Positions 1-7,970 of a DNA stretch of 64,000 nucleotides are shown here, piece after piece (position 1 is the stretch's first letter; every line of letters starts with the position of its first letter). Source of the stretch: Thalassospira sp. Its GTDB lineage: Bacteria > Pseudomonadota > Alphaproteobacteria > Rhodospirillales > Thalassospiraceae. The position numbers were made by a program, and so were the translations under genes. The stretch is from NCBI RefSeq assembly GCF_030690045.1, contig NZ_JAUYHK010000009.1, forward strand, positions 19,718-83,717, read 5' to 3'. Under the pieces are notes generated by a model that was given only the letters and a program-made list of their open reading frames with translations, was not told the origin of the DNA and did no database searches.

Positions 1-1
1 C

Positions 2-1051
2 GGCGCGGACCGGATCAGCGGCCTGTGTGCCCTGTCGGGTGACAAAACCGAAAAAATCGCCAGTGCCGGCCCCGGTGCCATCATCGGCCTGCCGCGCATG
101 GACAAGGCCCGCACCGGGCAGGCCCTTGGCCCGGCGGGGAAAATCATGGATGGCCTGTGGCCCGATCCGCTGCCGCCACTTTATGCCGTTGCCCTTCAGG
201 TCAACACACCGGGCGATGACGTCAAACTGACCGAGGCCCTGCACCATCTGACCGAACAGGACCGCTCCCTTGACGCCCTGCATGATCCCCATACCGGGCA
301 ACTGGTCCTGCGCGGGCAGGGCGACATTCATCTGCAACTGGCACTGATGCAATTGCGCGACCGCTATCACCTTGATCTGTCAACCGTGCCGGTCCAGACC
401 GCCTATCAGGAAACCATCCGCAAACCCGTACAGGTGCAGGGTCGCTATAAAAAACAGACCGGCGGCCACGGCCAGTTTGGCGATGTCAAAATCACCCTCA
501 CCCCGCAGGCCCGCGGGGCGGGCTTTACCTTTACCGACAAGGTGGTCGGCGGCACCGTGCCGCGCCATTATATCCCGGCGGTGGAAAAGGGCATTCGCGA
601 TGGCATGCGGTCCGGGCCGCTGGGCTTTCCGGTGGTTGATTTTGCCGTCGAACTCACGGATGGCTCCTATCATGCCGTGGACAGTTCCGATCAGGCCTTT
701 CAGATGGCCGCCCGCATCGCCTTGCAGGACGGGTTGAAACTGGCCGACCCGGTGATTCTGGAGCCGGTAGACCGGATCATTGTGTCGGTCCCGTCCGAAT
801 TCACCTCCAAAGCCCAACGGCTGGTCAGTGCGCGGCGCGGCCAGATTGCGGGCTTTTGCGCCAAGGAAGGCTGGCAGGGCTGGGACGAGATCGAGGTGCT
901 GATGCCCGCATCCGAAACCGGCGATATGGTGATGGAACTCCGATCGCTCAGCCTTGGCACCGGCTTTTTTGAACGCCGCTTTGCCCATATGCAGGAACTG
1001 ACCGGCAAGAATGCCGCACAGTTGCGGGGTGGCCGAAACACCCCCAAATAA
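2..1051 (+). CDS. elongation factor G-like translational GTPase, C-terminal part
   Basis: The 5' end lies outside the window: the frame is open from base 2, so the GTPase domain is not visible. What remains covers the end of domain II, domain III, domain IV (motif GGHGQFGDV, the counterpart of GGRGQYGHV in EF-G) and domain V (from about DPVILEPVDRIIV onwards). EF-G drives ribosomal translocation. The unusual domain IV sequence and the lack of rpsL/rpsG/tuf neighbours suggest a second EF-G-like paralogue rather than the housekeeping fusA. Its exact role cannot be told from this fragment. It ends in TAA 16 bases before the palindrome that precedes dps. Confidence 0.85.
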   Translation, partial: GADRISGLCALSGDKTEKIASAGPGAIIGLPRMDKARTGQALGPAGKIMDGLWPDPLPPLYAVALQVNTPGDDVKLTEALHHLTEQDRSLDALHDPHTGQLVLRGQGDIHLQLALMQLRDRYHLDLSTVPVQTAYQETIRKPVQVQGRYKKQTGGHGQFGDVKITLTPQARGAGFTFTDKVVGGTVPRHYIPAVEKGIRDGMRSGPLGFPVVDFAVELTDGSYHAVDSSDQAFQMAARIALQDGLKLADPVILEPVDRIIVSVPSEFTSKAQRLVSARRGQIAGFCAKEGWQGWDEIEVLMPASETGDMVMELRSLSLGTGFFERRFAHMQELTGKNAAQLRGGRNTPK

Positions 1052-1066
1052 CACCAGACATACTGT

Positions 1067-1083
1067 GATAGATTTGATCTATC
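1067..1083. promoter_or_regulatory. OxyR-type half site upstream of dps
   Basis: GATAGATTTGATCTATC is a perfect 7-bp inverted repeat with a 3-base centre. It contains ATAG-N7-CTAT with T and A at the inner conserved positions, matching one half of the OxyR consensus ATAGnTnnnAnCTAT. It lies 94 bases before the dps start. A second half site at the usual 7-base spacing is not clear. An oxyR gene is present at 18.1 kb. Binding is inferred. Confidence 0.5.
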
Positions 1084-1176
1084 CACATTCACCAAACTAT
1101 TGATTGGATTATCTATTCGGGAAGAACGATAATCCCGTCATAATCCTTATGCGCCACCGCACCGGAGAAACACAGC

Positions 1177-1647
1177 ATGAAAATCGATATTGGCATTACC
1201 GAAAAAAACCGCACCGAAATCGCCGAGGGCCTTGGCCGTTTGCTGGCGGATTCCTATGCGCTCTATCTGAAAACCCACAATTTCCACTGGAACGTCACCG
1301 GCCCGATGTTCCAGACCCTGCACACCATGTTTGAAATGCAATATACCGAACTGGCAACCGCCGTTGATGAAATTGCCGAACGCATCCGCTCGCTTGGCGC
1401 CTTCGCACCGGGCAGTTTTTCGGCCTACAAAAAACTGTCCTCGATCAAGGAAGAAACCGGCGTTCCCGCCGCCAGGGACATGATCAAACAACTGGTCGAA
1501 GGCCACGAAACCGTCATCAAAACGGCCCGTGCGCTTTATCCGCTCTGCGCCAGTTCGGACGACGACGCCACCGCCGATCTGCTGACCCAGCGCATCCAGA
1601 CCCACGAAAAAACCGCCTGGATGCTGCGCAGCCTGCTGGAAAGCTGA
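1177..1647 (+). CDS. dps: Dps family DNA-protection ferritin-like protein
   Basis: The 156-residue product has normal length for Dps. It carries the ferroxidase-site region [12 protein letters not shown] followed by a long helix with [14 protein letters not shown], giving the His/Asp/Glu ligands shared between subunits. Dps dodecamers oxidise and store iron with hydrogen peroxide and can coat DNA in stationary phase. The ATG at 1177 is preceded by GGAG at about 1163. The gene stands alone between an EF-G-like gene and a terminator hairpin. The OxyR-like palindrome upstream suggests peroxide induction. The N-terminus is not clearly lysine-rich, so DNA binding by a tail cannot be claimed. Confidence 0.93.
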   Translation: MKIDIGITEKNRTEIAEGLGRLLADSYALYLKTHNFHWNVTGPMFQTLHTMFEMQYTELATAVDEIAERIRSLGAFAPGSFSAYKKLSSIKEETGVPAARDMIKQLVEGHETVIKTARALYPLCASSDDDATADLLTQRIQTHEKTAWMLRSLLES

Positions 1648-1680
1648 CCGGCCCCAACCGGCCCTACACCATCCCCCCGC

Positions 1681-1705
1681 AACGGCCCGGAATTTCCGGG
1701 CCGTT
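1681..1705 (+). terminator. hairpin after dps
   Basis: A 12-bp perfect inverted repeat (AACGGCCCGGAA and its complement) lies 34 bases after the dps stop. The tail is TGCCTT rather than a clean T run, so termination may be weak. It also lies beyond the 3' end of the convergent racemase-like gene. Confidence 0.6.
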
Positions 1706-1780
1706 TGCCTTGGAAAACAACCGGAAAAAGTGAAGGGAACCCAGGGCCAGATCACTCAAACAATCAGAAAGTAACGGTTT

Positions 1781-2536
1781 TCAGGATTGGCTGGCCTGAT
1801 CCTGTCCTGCGATCCAGTGGCCCAGAGACGGTGAAAGCCCGGTGTTCGGTTTTGAAGGAGGTCGCGCAAAACTCCCTTGCGACGCCCCTTTTGGAAACAG
1901 CCGAAATTGCGCAACGGCTTGCAGCGCGGCGGCTTGCACGGGATCAATCAGAATGCGGGGAATGTCGTTTTTGATTTCGTTGGCCAACCCGGCGATTGGG
2001 GCACCGGCAAGGATAAGCACGTCGGCATCACGGGCCGCGCGGCGGCAGGTGGCGACAAGAGGCTGTCGCAAATCCTCGGCCACGCCAGACAGTGTCTTGA
2101 AAGCCTCGTTTGGTGTGAAAATCCCGGCGAAGCGTCCTTCGAGACCGGCAAGGCGGACCTGTTCTTCAAACCAGGGGGCAAGATGCCTGCTAAAGGTGAC
2201 GAAGGCAAACCGCCGCCCCAGTGACATGGCCATCATCATCGATGCCTCTGTCATGCCCGAAACAGGCAGGTCAAAAAGTTCACGCGCAGCCAGCAATCCG
2301 GGATCACCAAAGGCGGCGATGACGGCAGCATCACACTCTGCTTGCCTCTCGGCCAAAGTCTCCAGAACAAGCGCACCCGCTATCTGCGCCTCGGCGCGGG
2401 ACGAGATATAGGGAAACCCCCGAGAAGCCGTCACAGGCAGGAGTGTGACATCCGGCGGCAGCACGGCGGATACAGACGCGACAAGCCGCCGGGTCAGCGC
2501 CTCCGTTGTGTTGGGATTGATCATGAGAAGGCGCAT
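1781..2536 (-). CDS. Asp/Glu/hydantoin racemase family protein (allantoin racemase-like)
   Basis: The start MRLLMINPNTTEAL is the family's typical N-terminus, and its ATG shares one base with the stop of the TRAP gene upstream (TGATG), so translation is probably coupled. A longer upstream frame is unlikely to be used. The product is about 251 residues. The family interconverts hydantoin or allantoin enantiomers using two cysteines. Here the usual ACFGDPG reads AAFGDPG, and the second LGCAGM-like motif reads LAGAPIAG, so neither catalytic cysteine is visible. It may be a subfamily with another reaction. The neighbours uraD and TRAP suggest ureide metabolism. Confidence 0.75.
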   Translation of the reverse strand: MRLLMINPNTTEALTRRLVASVSAVLPPDVTLLPVTASRGFPYISSRAEAQIAGALVLETLAERQAECDAAVIAAFGDPGLLAARELFDLPVSGMTEASMMMAMSLGRRFAFVTFSRHLAPWFEEQVRLAGLEGRFAGIFTPNEAFKTLSGVAEDLRQPLVATCRRAARDADVLILAGAPIAGLANEIKNDIPRILIDPVQAAALQAVAQFRLFPKGASQGSFARPPSKPNTGLSPSLGHWIAGQDQASQS

Positions 2537-3816
2537 CAGTACCCCATTCGTTCCGGCAACCATGTCACGACGCCGGGAAATATCATACATAACAACAAGA
2601 TGGCATACATCGCCACAATGAACGGCCAGCTTTCGCGCACCAGTTCACCCATCTTCACGCCGGTGATCCCGCACACCACAAACAGGATCACGCCCACCGG
2701 CGGTGTCAGCATGCCAATCACAAGATTGAGCACAAAGAGAAAACCAAAATGCAGCGGGTCTATCCCGTATTGCATCGCAATCGGGTGAAACAGCGGCACC
2801 AGCATGATGTAGGCAGCGTTGGATTCAAGGAACATACCAACAACCAGCAGCATCACGGCGATAAGACAAAGGAAAGCAAACGGGTTGTCCGTAAACCCCT
2901 GAAGCAGCCCTGCCAGCTTGAACGGCAGCATGTCGATGGTGAACAGAAATGTCACGGTCGAGGCAAAAGCAATCATCGCACCGACCAGCGCAGAAGTCTT
3001 GGCCGCCGTCAGCAGCACCTCGGGCAGATCGCTGAGTTTCAACTGCCGCGTGACGAAGAAACCAAGAAACAAGGAATAGCAGACACCGACGGCCGCACCC
3101 TCGGTCGCGGTAAAGGCTCCGGCGACGATCCCGCCGATCACGATAACCGGCATCAGAAAGACGACAAAAGAACGGCGCAGTTCCCGCAGGATGTTCCTGA
3201 GGGTGACGGGGTTGCCAGACAGGGGATAGTCACGCTTCCACGCGATTAACCAGCACAGCACCATGAAGGTCGCAAACAGGATCAGTCCGGGAATGACACC
3301 TGCCATGAACAGCCCGCCGACCGACACACTGGACCCTGCCATAAAGGCATAGACGATCATGGCCCCCGACGGCGGGATGATGGGCCCAAGATTTGCCGCT
3401 GCCGCAACAACCCCGGTTGAGAACCCAAGCCCGTATTGCTTTTTCAAGGAAGGTACGAGTGTTGATGACAAGGCCGAGGCATCGGCAACCGCCGCCCCCG
3501 AAACAGACGCAAGACCCGCGCCCGAGATAATTGCAACCTGCGCCAGCCCGCCGCGCATGCGCCCGATGAACGCATTGGCGAAATCCACAAGCCGGTCCAT
3601 GATCCCGCCCTTGAGCATCAACTCCCCCGCGATCATGAAAAGCGGGATCGACATCAGCGGAAAGGAATTCACCGCATTCATCAAGCGCGGCGGCAGCACC
3701 AGCAGATCGAACCCGGCCATCCAAAGCCCGACCAGCGCCGAAACGCCAAGCGAAAACGCCAGGGGCATGCCCAGAAACGCCAGTACCAGAAACGTGCAAA
3801 TGACGAAAAGGCTCAT
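2536..3816 (-). CDS. dctM: TRAP transporter large permease (DctM type)
   Basis: The 426-residue, highly hydrophobic protein has the DctM layout with about 12 membrane segments. It includes the GAGLASVSGAAVADASALS and LGPIIPPSGAMIVYAF motifs typical of the family. DctM is the ion-coupled channel subunit that takes substrate from the periplasmic DctP protein. It overlaps dctQ upstream by four bases and the racemase-like gene downstream by one, so the genes form one operon. The substrate cannot be read from sequence. The uraD neighbour suggests a ureide, purine breakdown product or related acid. Confidence 0.93.
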   Translation of the reverse strand: MSLFVICTFLVLAFLGMPLAFSLGVSALVGLWMAGFDLLVLPPRLMNAVNSFPLMSIPLFMIAGELMLKGGIMDRLVDFANAFIGRMRGGLAQVAIISGAGLASVSGAAVADASALSSTLVPSLKKQYGLGFSTGVVAAAANLGPIIPPSGAMIVYAFMAGSSVSVGGLFMAGVIPGLILFATFMVLCWLIAWKRDYPLSGNPVTLRNILRELRRSFVVFLMPVIVIGGIVAGAFTATEGAAVGVCYSLFLGFFVTRQLKLSDLPEVLLTAAKTSALVGAMIAFASTVTFLFTIDMLPFKLAGLLQGFTDNPFAFLCLIAVMLLVVGMFLESNAAYIMLVPLFHPIAMQYGIDPLHFGFLFVLNLVIGMLTPPVGVILFVVCGITGVKMGELVRESWPFIVAMYAILLLCMIFPGVVTWLPERMGY

Positions 3817-4313
3817 GTTCGGGGTTCCGATGTCCTGGGATCTGATGGGAACAGGGCCATCTGTGTCAGGTGAAGTGCTGCGTGCAGCGACCCAAGAATG
3901 ACCGGAAAGAAAAAGACGCTGGACGTCATGTTGAGCACGCCCAGCCTCTCGGACCAGGTCACCATCGCCACGATGATCGAGGTCCAGAACACGATCAACA
4001 TCATCACAGCCGCCAGTCCGTTTGTCACACGGGCAAGCATGGCGCGCAGGCGGACCGGGAACCGCTTGACCAGCAACTCGATCCCCACATGCGTGCCGTC
4101 CCGTATCCCCAGGGGGATGGCCAGAAAAATCGTCCAGACAAAGGCGATTCGCGACACTTCATCGGCCCAGTCAAATGAACTGTTGAACATATAGCGCGCG
4201 ACCACCTGGGCGGAGACGACGCCAACCATCGCCGCCGCGCCAAATATCACAAGATGACGGGCGCCGGTATCGGCGCGCGTCAGGATCAATGTGAAAATAC
4301 GATCCGCTTTCAA
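3813..4313 (-). CDS. dctQ: TRAP transporter small permease (DctQ type)
   Basis: The small membrane subunit has four predicted transmembrane helices and the family signature SSFDWADEVSRIAFVWTIFL in the second one. I chose a TTG start (MKADRIF) just five bases after the dctP stop, giving 166 residues, the usual size. An ATG start 87 bases further upstream would overlap dctP substantially and add an unlikely tail. The gene lies between dctP and dctM, as in most TRAP operons. The exact start is the uncertain part, not the family. Confidence 0.85.
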   Translation of the reverse strand: MKADRIFTLILTRADTGARHLVIFGAAAMVGVVSAQVVARYMFNSSFDWADEVSRIAFVWTIFLAIPLGIRDGTHVGIELLVKRFPVRLRAMLARVTNGLAAVMMLIVFWTSIIVAMVTWSERLGVLNMTSSVFFFPVILGSLHAALHLTQMALFPSDPRTSEPRT

Positions 4314-4317
4314 GGGA

Positions 4318-5310
4318 TCACATGCCAAGCTTGGCTGTTTCGGCGTCCAACAGCTCGACAAGATCCGCATCAAGGCGCGACTTGGTCTCGGCAGCAACAC
4401 CTGCGGTCTTTGCGCGAAGCGCTGCGGCCAGTTCGGGCGACACTTCCGAGTAACTCATCCCCTTTTCGATGAGCACACCAAGCCCGTCAGCATCCTGTTG
4501 GGCAGCCAGTTCGCGCTGATAGGTTATTGCGGTATCCATGGCTTCATGCACCATTGCCTGCGTCTCGGCATCAAGACCATCGAACCAGGCCTTGTTCCCC
4601 ACGACAGAGATGAAATCAAAGAAGTGCCCCGTGTTGGAGACGTTTTTCTGGACTTCGGCGTATCCGGCCACGTTGATGATGGCAAACGGATTTTCCTGAC
4701 CGTCGATAACGCCCTGCTCCAGCGCGGAATAAAGCTCTTTGACATCCATGGCAACGGGGTTGGCCCCAAGGGCGCGGAAAGTGGCCAGATGCGTTTCATT
4801 CGGTTGCAGGCGGATTTTGAGGCCTGCAATATCCTCGACTGTCACAATGGGGCGGACATTGTTGGTCAGTTGGCGGAACCCAAGCTCCATATACCCCATC
4901 GACTTAAGACCCTCGGTCGCAAGCTTGTCATCCAGCGCCGCACCGACCGGGCCATCCACGATGGCAAAGGCCGCTTTACGATCAGGGAACTGGAACGGCA
5001 GACCAACGACTTCCAGTTCCGGCACGGTGCGGGTGAGGTAGGCTGTGCCCACCCACATCAGTTCAATTGCCCCGGTCTTGACCGACTGCACGTTCTCGGC
5101 TGCACCGCCAAGCTGTTGGGCGGGGAAAATATTCACGTCGATTGCCCCGCCCGAAAGGCGTTCAAGTTCTTCCTCGAACTTGACCATCGCCAGCGACGAG
5201 GAATGTTCGGTGGCAAAATTGCCGGCAACGCGGATCACGTCTTGTGCCTGTGCCGATACGGCAAACAGGGCGAGTGCTGATGTTGTCAGAATTGTTTTAA
5301 AGACGGTCAT
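4318..5310 (-). CDS. dctP: TRAP transporter substrate-binding protein (DctP type)
   Basis: The 330-residue protein begins with a Sec signal peptide (MTVFKTILTTSALALFAVSAQA) and continues as a DctP-family periplasmic binding protein. The family's ligand-anchoring arginine is probably the one in KIRLQPNE or nearby, at about residue 167. GVIDGQENP is the typical hinge motif. It captures substrate in the periplasm for the DctQM permease encoded directly downstream. The close uraD and racemase-like genes suggest a purine or ureide-derived substrate, but many DctP proteins bind C4-dicarboxylates or sugar acids, so specificity is open. Confidence 0.93.
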   Translation of the reverse strand: MTVFKTILTTSALALFAVSAQAQDVIRVAGNFATEHSSSLAMVKFEEELERLSGGAIDVNIFPAQQLGGAAENVQSVKTGAIELMWVGTAYLTRTVPELEVVGLPFQFPDRKAAFAIVDGPVGAALDDKLATEGLKSMGYMELGFRQLTNNVRPIVTVEDIAGLKIRLQPNETHLATFRALGANPVAMDVKELYSALEQGVIDGQENPFAIINVAGYAEVQKNVSNTGHFFDFISVVGNKAWFDGLDAETQAMVHEAMDTAITYQRELAAQQDADGLGVLIEKGMSYSEVSPELAAALRAKTAGVAAETKSRLDADLVELLDAETAKLGM

Positions 5311-5351
5311 GTCGGGTTACTCCAGGGGTGCGGGTGCGGTTGGGGACGGAG

Positions 5352-5888
5352 TCAGGTTTCGGCAAAGGCTGCGTCCGGCCCAAAGACCTTGGCAGTTCTG
5401 GCGCAGATCACCGAGGCAATCTCGGCCAGTGTTCTGATATGTTCTTCGACGGCAGTGGCACAAAGCCTCTGCTCGAAGGTTTCAAACAGTGTGTGCAGGT
5501 CTTCGACCTTGTGCAGGGCGATAATGAACGGATAGCCAAAGCGCGCACGATAGGCCGCGTTCAGGCGGGACAGTCGGGCCAGATCGTCAGCGGCCAAATT
5601 CAAAAGCCCAAGGCGACCCTGTTCACTTTGCGAGGCGGGGGTCATGCTGCCCTCCAGCGCTTCTCGCCCGGCCAGTTCCGGGTGCACCTTGAACATCGCA
5701 ATACGGCGCGCGACATCCGCCTTGAGGATCGTCTCGACCAACGCCTCGGCCAAGGCTGCGTCCGTTTCGAAAGGCCGGGCATCAACCGTTGCCTCACCAA
5801 CCCACCCCGACAATTCCACAAGCGGCGTCACCATTGCAATCGCGGTCTGGCGGGAGGCGGAATTGAGAACGTCCAGGGCGTGTGTCAT
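5352..5888 (-). CDS. uraD: OHCU decarboxylase (uric acid degradation)
   Basis: The 178-residue product matches the UraD family. It has the HPELAGREA motif near residue 70 and RFGYPFIIALHK near residue 115. UraD decarboxylates 2-oxo-4-hydroxy-4-carboxy-5-ureidoimidazoline to S-allantoin, the last step of urate breakdown. Urate oxidase and HIU hydrolase are not in this window. The gene is first in a minus-strand run with dctPQM and the racemase-like gene, and divergent from a LysR gene that probably controls it. The 41-base gap to dctP fits one transcript. Confidence 0.88.
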   Translation of the reverse strand: MTHALDVLNSASRQTAIAMVTPLVELSGWVGEATVDARPFETDAALAEALVETILKADVARRIAMFKVHPELAGREALEGSMTPASQSEQGRLGLLNLAADDLARLSRLNAAYRARFGYPFIIALHKVEDLHTLFETFEQRLCATAVEEHIRTLAEIASVICARTAKVFGPDAAFAET

Positions 5889-5999
5889 AGGATATAAATC
5901 TCGGTTCTGGTTCTGTTAACCAAGACTAGTCTCGCTTTTGCATTACAATCCATGACATTATCAGCAACAAACCATTCTTGAAATTAGGTGGGCTGCATC

Positions 6000-6929
6000 G
6001 TGTCCCTTCACCTTACGCCGCGCGGACTACAATACATTGAAGCCGTGGCAGAGCATGGTTCAATCCAGGCCGCTTCCCGTTCTACCGGGATTGCCGCTTC
6101 TGCGATTGACCGCCAAATCAAACTGATGGAAGACCGGCTGGGCGTCCTGCTGTTTGATCGTATGACGACCGGCATGTCGATCACACCTGCGGGCGAGATG
6201 TTCGTTGTTCTGGCCCGGCGGTGGAAAGCAGATGAGAACCAGATTTTTTCTGATATCAAAAAGATGCAGGGGGTCGATCTGGGCCATATCCGCATCATGG
6301 CCATGGACAGTCTGGTCAATGGTCTGGTGCCACGTTTCCTGGCGCGGATGGCTGCCAACTATCCGCGCGTGCGGATCGATGTCGATGTGGGCACACCCGA
6401 TGATGCCGTCAGCGCATTGGAAGACGGCAGGTGCGACATTGCGCTGGCGTTCAACCTTCGGCCACAGCGCGACTTGCACGTTGTATGGTCGACGGACCTG
6501 CCTCTCTATTGTGTGGTACGGCCGGATCATGCATTGGCCAGCAGCACAAACGTGACGCTCAACGATGTCAGGAACCATGCCAGCGTGGTTCAAAGCCGCG
6601 CCCTGCCGATCCGGCGAATTCTTGAGGCGCGCCACTCATGGATGTTCTCGGACGGCCCGCCGCAGGTCGTGACCAATTCCCTGCAATTGCTGAAACATCT
6701 GGTGGTGGAAGGAAACCACGTGGCCCTGACCTCGGAACTGGATGCCGCTCCCGAGTTGCTGGATGGTCGGCTGGTCGGGATTTCCGTATCGGGCATCAAT
6801 ATCCCGGCACAAAGCATCAGTATCGTCATCCATTCCCGGCGCGTCCTGCCACGCATGACGATGATGGTAAGCGACTTTCTGGCGGATGAAGCACAATCGC
6901 TGCTTGAGGCCGTTCGCACCAAGGCTTGA
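6000..6929 (+). CDS. LysR family transcriptional regulator of the uraD-TRAP island
   Basis: The N-terminal winged helix-turn-helix (LTPRGLQYIEAVAEHGSIQAAS, about residues 5-25) is followed by a LysR substrate-binding domain. The GTG at 6000 is preferred because AGGTGGG lies seven bases before it. An earlier GTG at 5988 lies inside that ribosome-binding site. The gene is divergent from uraD with about 110 bases between, the classic arrangement for a LysR activator and its target. The ligand is probably a ureide or purine intermediate, which is inference from position only. Confidence 0.88.
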   Translation: MSLHLTPRGLQYIEAVAEHGSIQAASRSTGIAASAIDRQIKLMEDRLGVLLFDRMTTGMSITPAGEMFVVLARRWKADENQIFSDIKKMQGVDLGHIRIMAMDSLVNGLVPRFLARMAANYPRVRIDVDVGTPDDAVSALEDGRCDIALAFNLRPQRDLHVVWSTDLPLYCVVRPDHALASSTNVTLNDVRNHASVVQSRALPIRRILEARHSWMFSDGPPQVVTNSLQLLKHLVVEGNHVALTSELDAAPELLDGRLVGISVSGINIPAQSISIVIHSRRVLPRMTMMVSDFLADEAQSLLEAVRTKA

Positions 6930-7107
6930 TACCCGGGACACCCGGCATATCACAAAACACCTGTTGCCGCGTAAAAAGCCATGGCCCGCCTTGGATATCC
7001 AATCCCCGCACAATGCTCCACCCCCGCCGCAAAGCCACCGCTCCCGAACGCAATCCCGGTTCCGGCCCTCGCCCCGATCCCGAACCAAAGCCCGGTGCAA
7101 AACCGGT

Positions 7108-7560
7108 GCCATCCGGACACAATCCGGGCGCAATGCAGACGCATCTCGGGCATCCGCCGCCCCGGACCCACCCCGGGCAAACCCCGATGCACCGCCCCCA
7201 CCGCAAGCCACCACACCCCGGACGCCCCGGCGCTGGTTCTGGCCCCGGTGCCGTCCGATTACATCCGGACACACTCCGGGCGCAAGGCAGGCGCATTTCG
7301 GGCATCCGCCGCCCCGGTCCTGATCCCGGACGCAAAGCCCGCCGCAACCCCGGAACCGTCCCGATGCCATCCGGGTACACTCCGGACGCACTCCGGGCAC
7401 AAGGCAGACGCATTTCGGGCATCCGCCGCTCCCGGCCCCGGCTCCGATCCCGGACCAAATCCCGCTGCGAACCCGCCGCAACCCCGGCACCGTTCCAATG
7501 CCATCCGGGCAGACTCCGGGCGCACTCCGGGCGCATTTCGGGCGTCCGCCGCATCGGGTC
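7108..7560. repeat. degenerate GC-rich repeat array with 11-bp phased CCGG ladder
   Basis: Four related units, each about 45-60 bases of conserved core, end in GCATTTCGGGCATCCGCC-like sequence. The final TCGG occurs at 7146, 7298, 7415 and 7538. Within each unit CCGG/TCGG motifs fall exactly 11 or 22 bases apart: 7113, 7124, 7146; 7265, 7276, 7298; 7371, 7382, 7393, 7415; 7505, 7516, 7527, 7538. The array fills much of the 1,041-base gap between the LysR gene and msrP. All frames are open only because the sequence is GC-rich and repetitive; none has a ribosome-binding site or a recognisable domain. The rest of the gap holds GC-rich sequence without genes (6930-7100, 7560-7705), a terminator (7710) and AT-rich sequence before msrP (7760-7960). 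Confidence 0.75.
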
Positions 7561-7709
7561 CGGTTGGCGCGGGATGCAATTCGGGCGTTTGGCCGGTTAC
7601 ATCACCCGCGCCCTGCGCCCGGACTCCCCCGGATATCGGGCATATGCCGCCCGTTCCCTGTTCTCAAACCTGTCATCTCATCCTCCTGTGTTGCACATCG
7701 CCAAACGCA

Positions 7710-7741
7710 AAAACCCGCAAGGAATAATCCCTGCGGGTTTT
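7710..7741 (+). terminator. intrinsic terminator after the repeat array
   Basis: AAAACCCGCA and TGCGGGTTTT form a 10-bp stem, extended by a GG/CC pair inside, with A and T runs on both sides, so it could work in either direction. It separates the repeat region from msrP, which implies that something is transcribed across or into this region. Confidence 0.8.
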
Positions 7742-7970
7742 GTGTCCGGGCGCATTTATCGCCTTGATTTTTCTGTTATGCCACAGCGAAAAGAACAAAG
7801 CAAGAACTTTTTTCAGAAAAAATGCATTTTGATTTTTTTCTTATCAAAGCATTGGTTTTACAAGAGTTTTCCAACGGATTTTCCCCGTTCACCTCCCGTT
7901 CACCGAGGCGTGACTTGCCCAAATCGCCTTTTGACGAAATGGTATTCCCAGTTTGAAGCAGGAGCACCCA

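Noticed and set aside
4291..5280. 329-codon open frame antisense to dctP
   Set aside because: dctP has a signal peptide, family motifs and operon context; the antisense product shows none.
7108..7560. Possible CRISPR array
   Set aside because: Unit spacing is irregular (152, 117, 123), units are degenerate and there are no unique spacers of constant length or cas genes.
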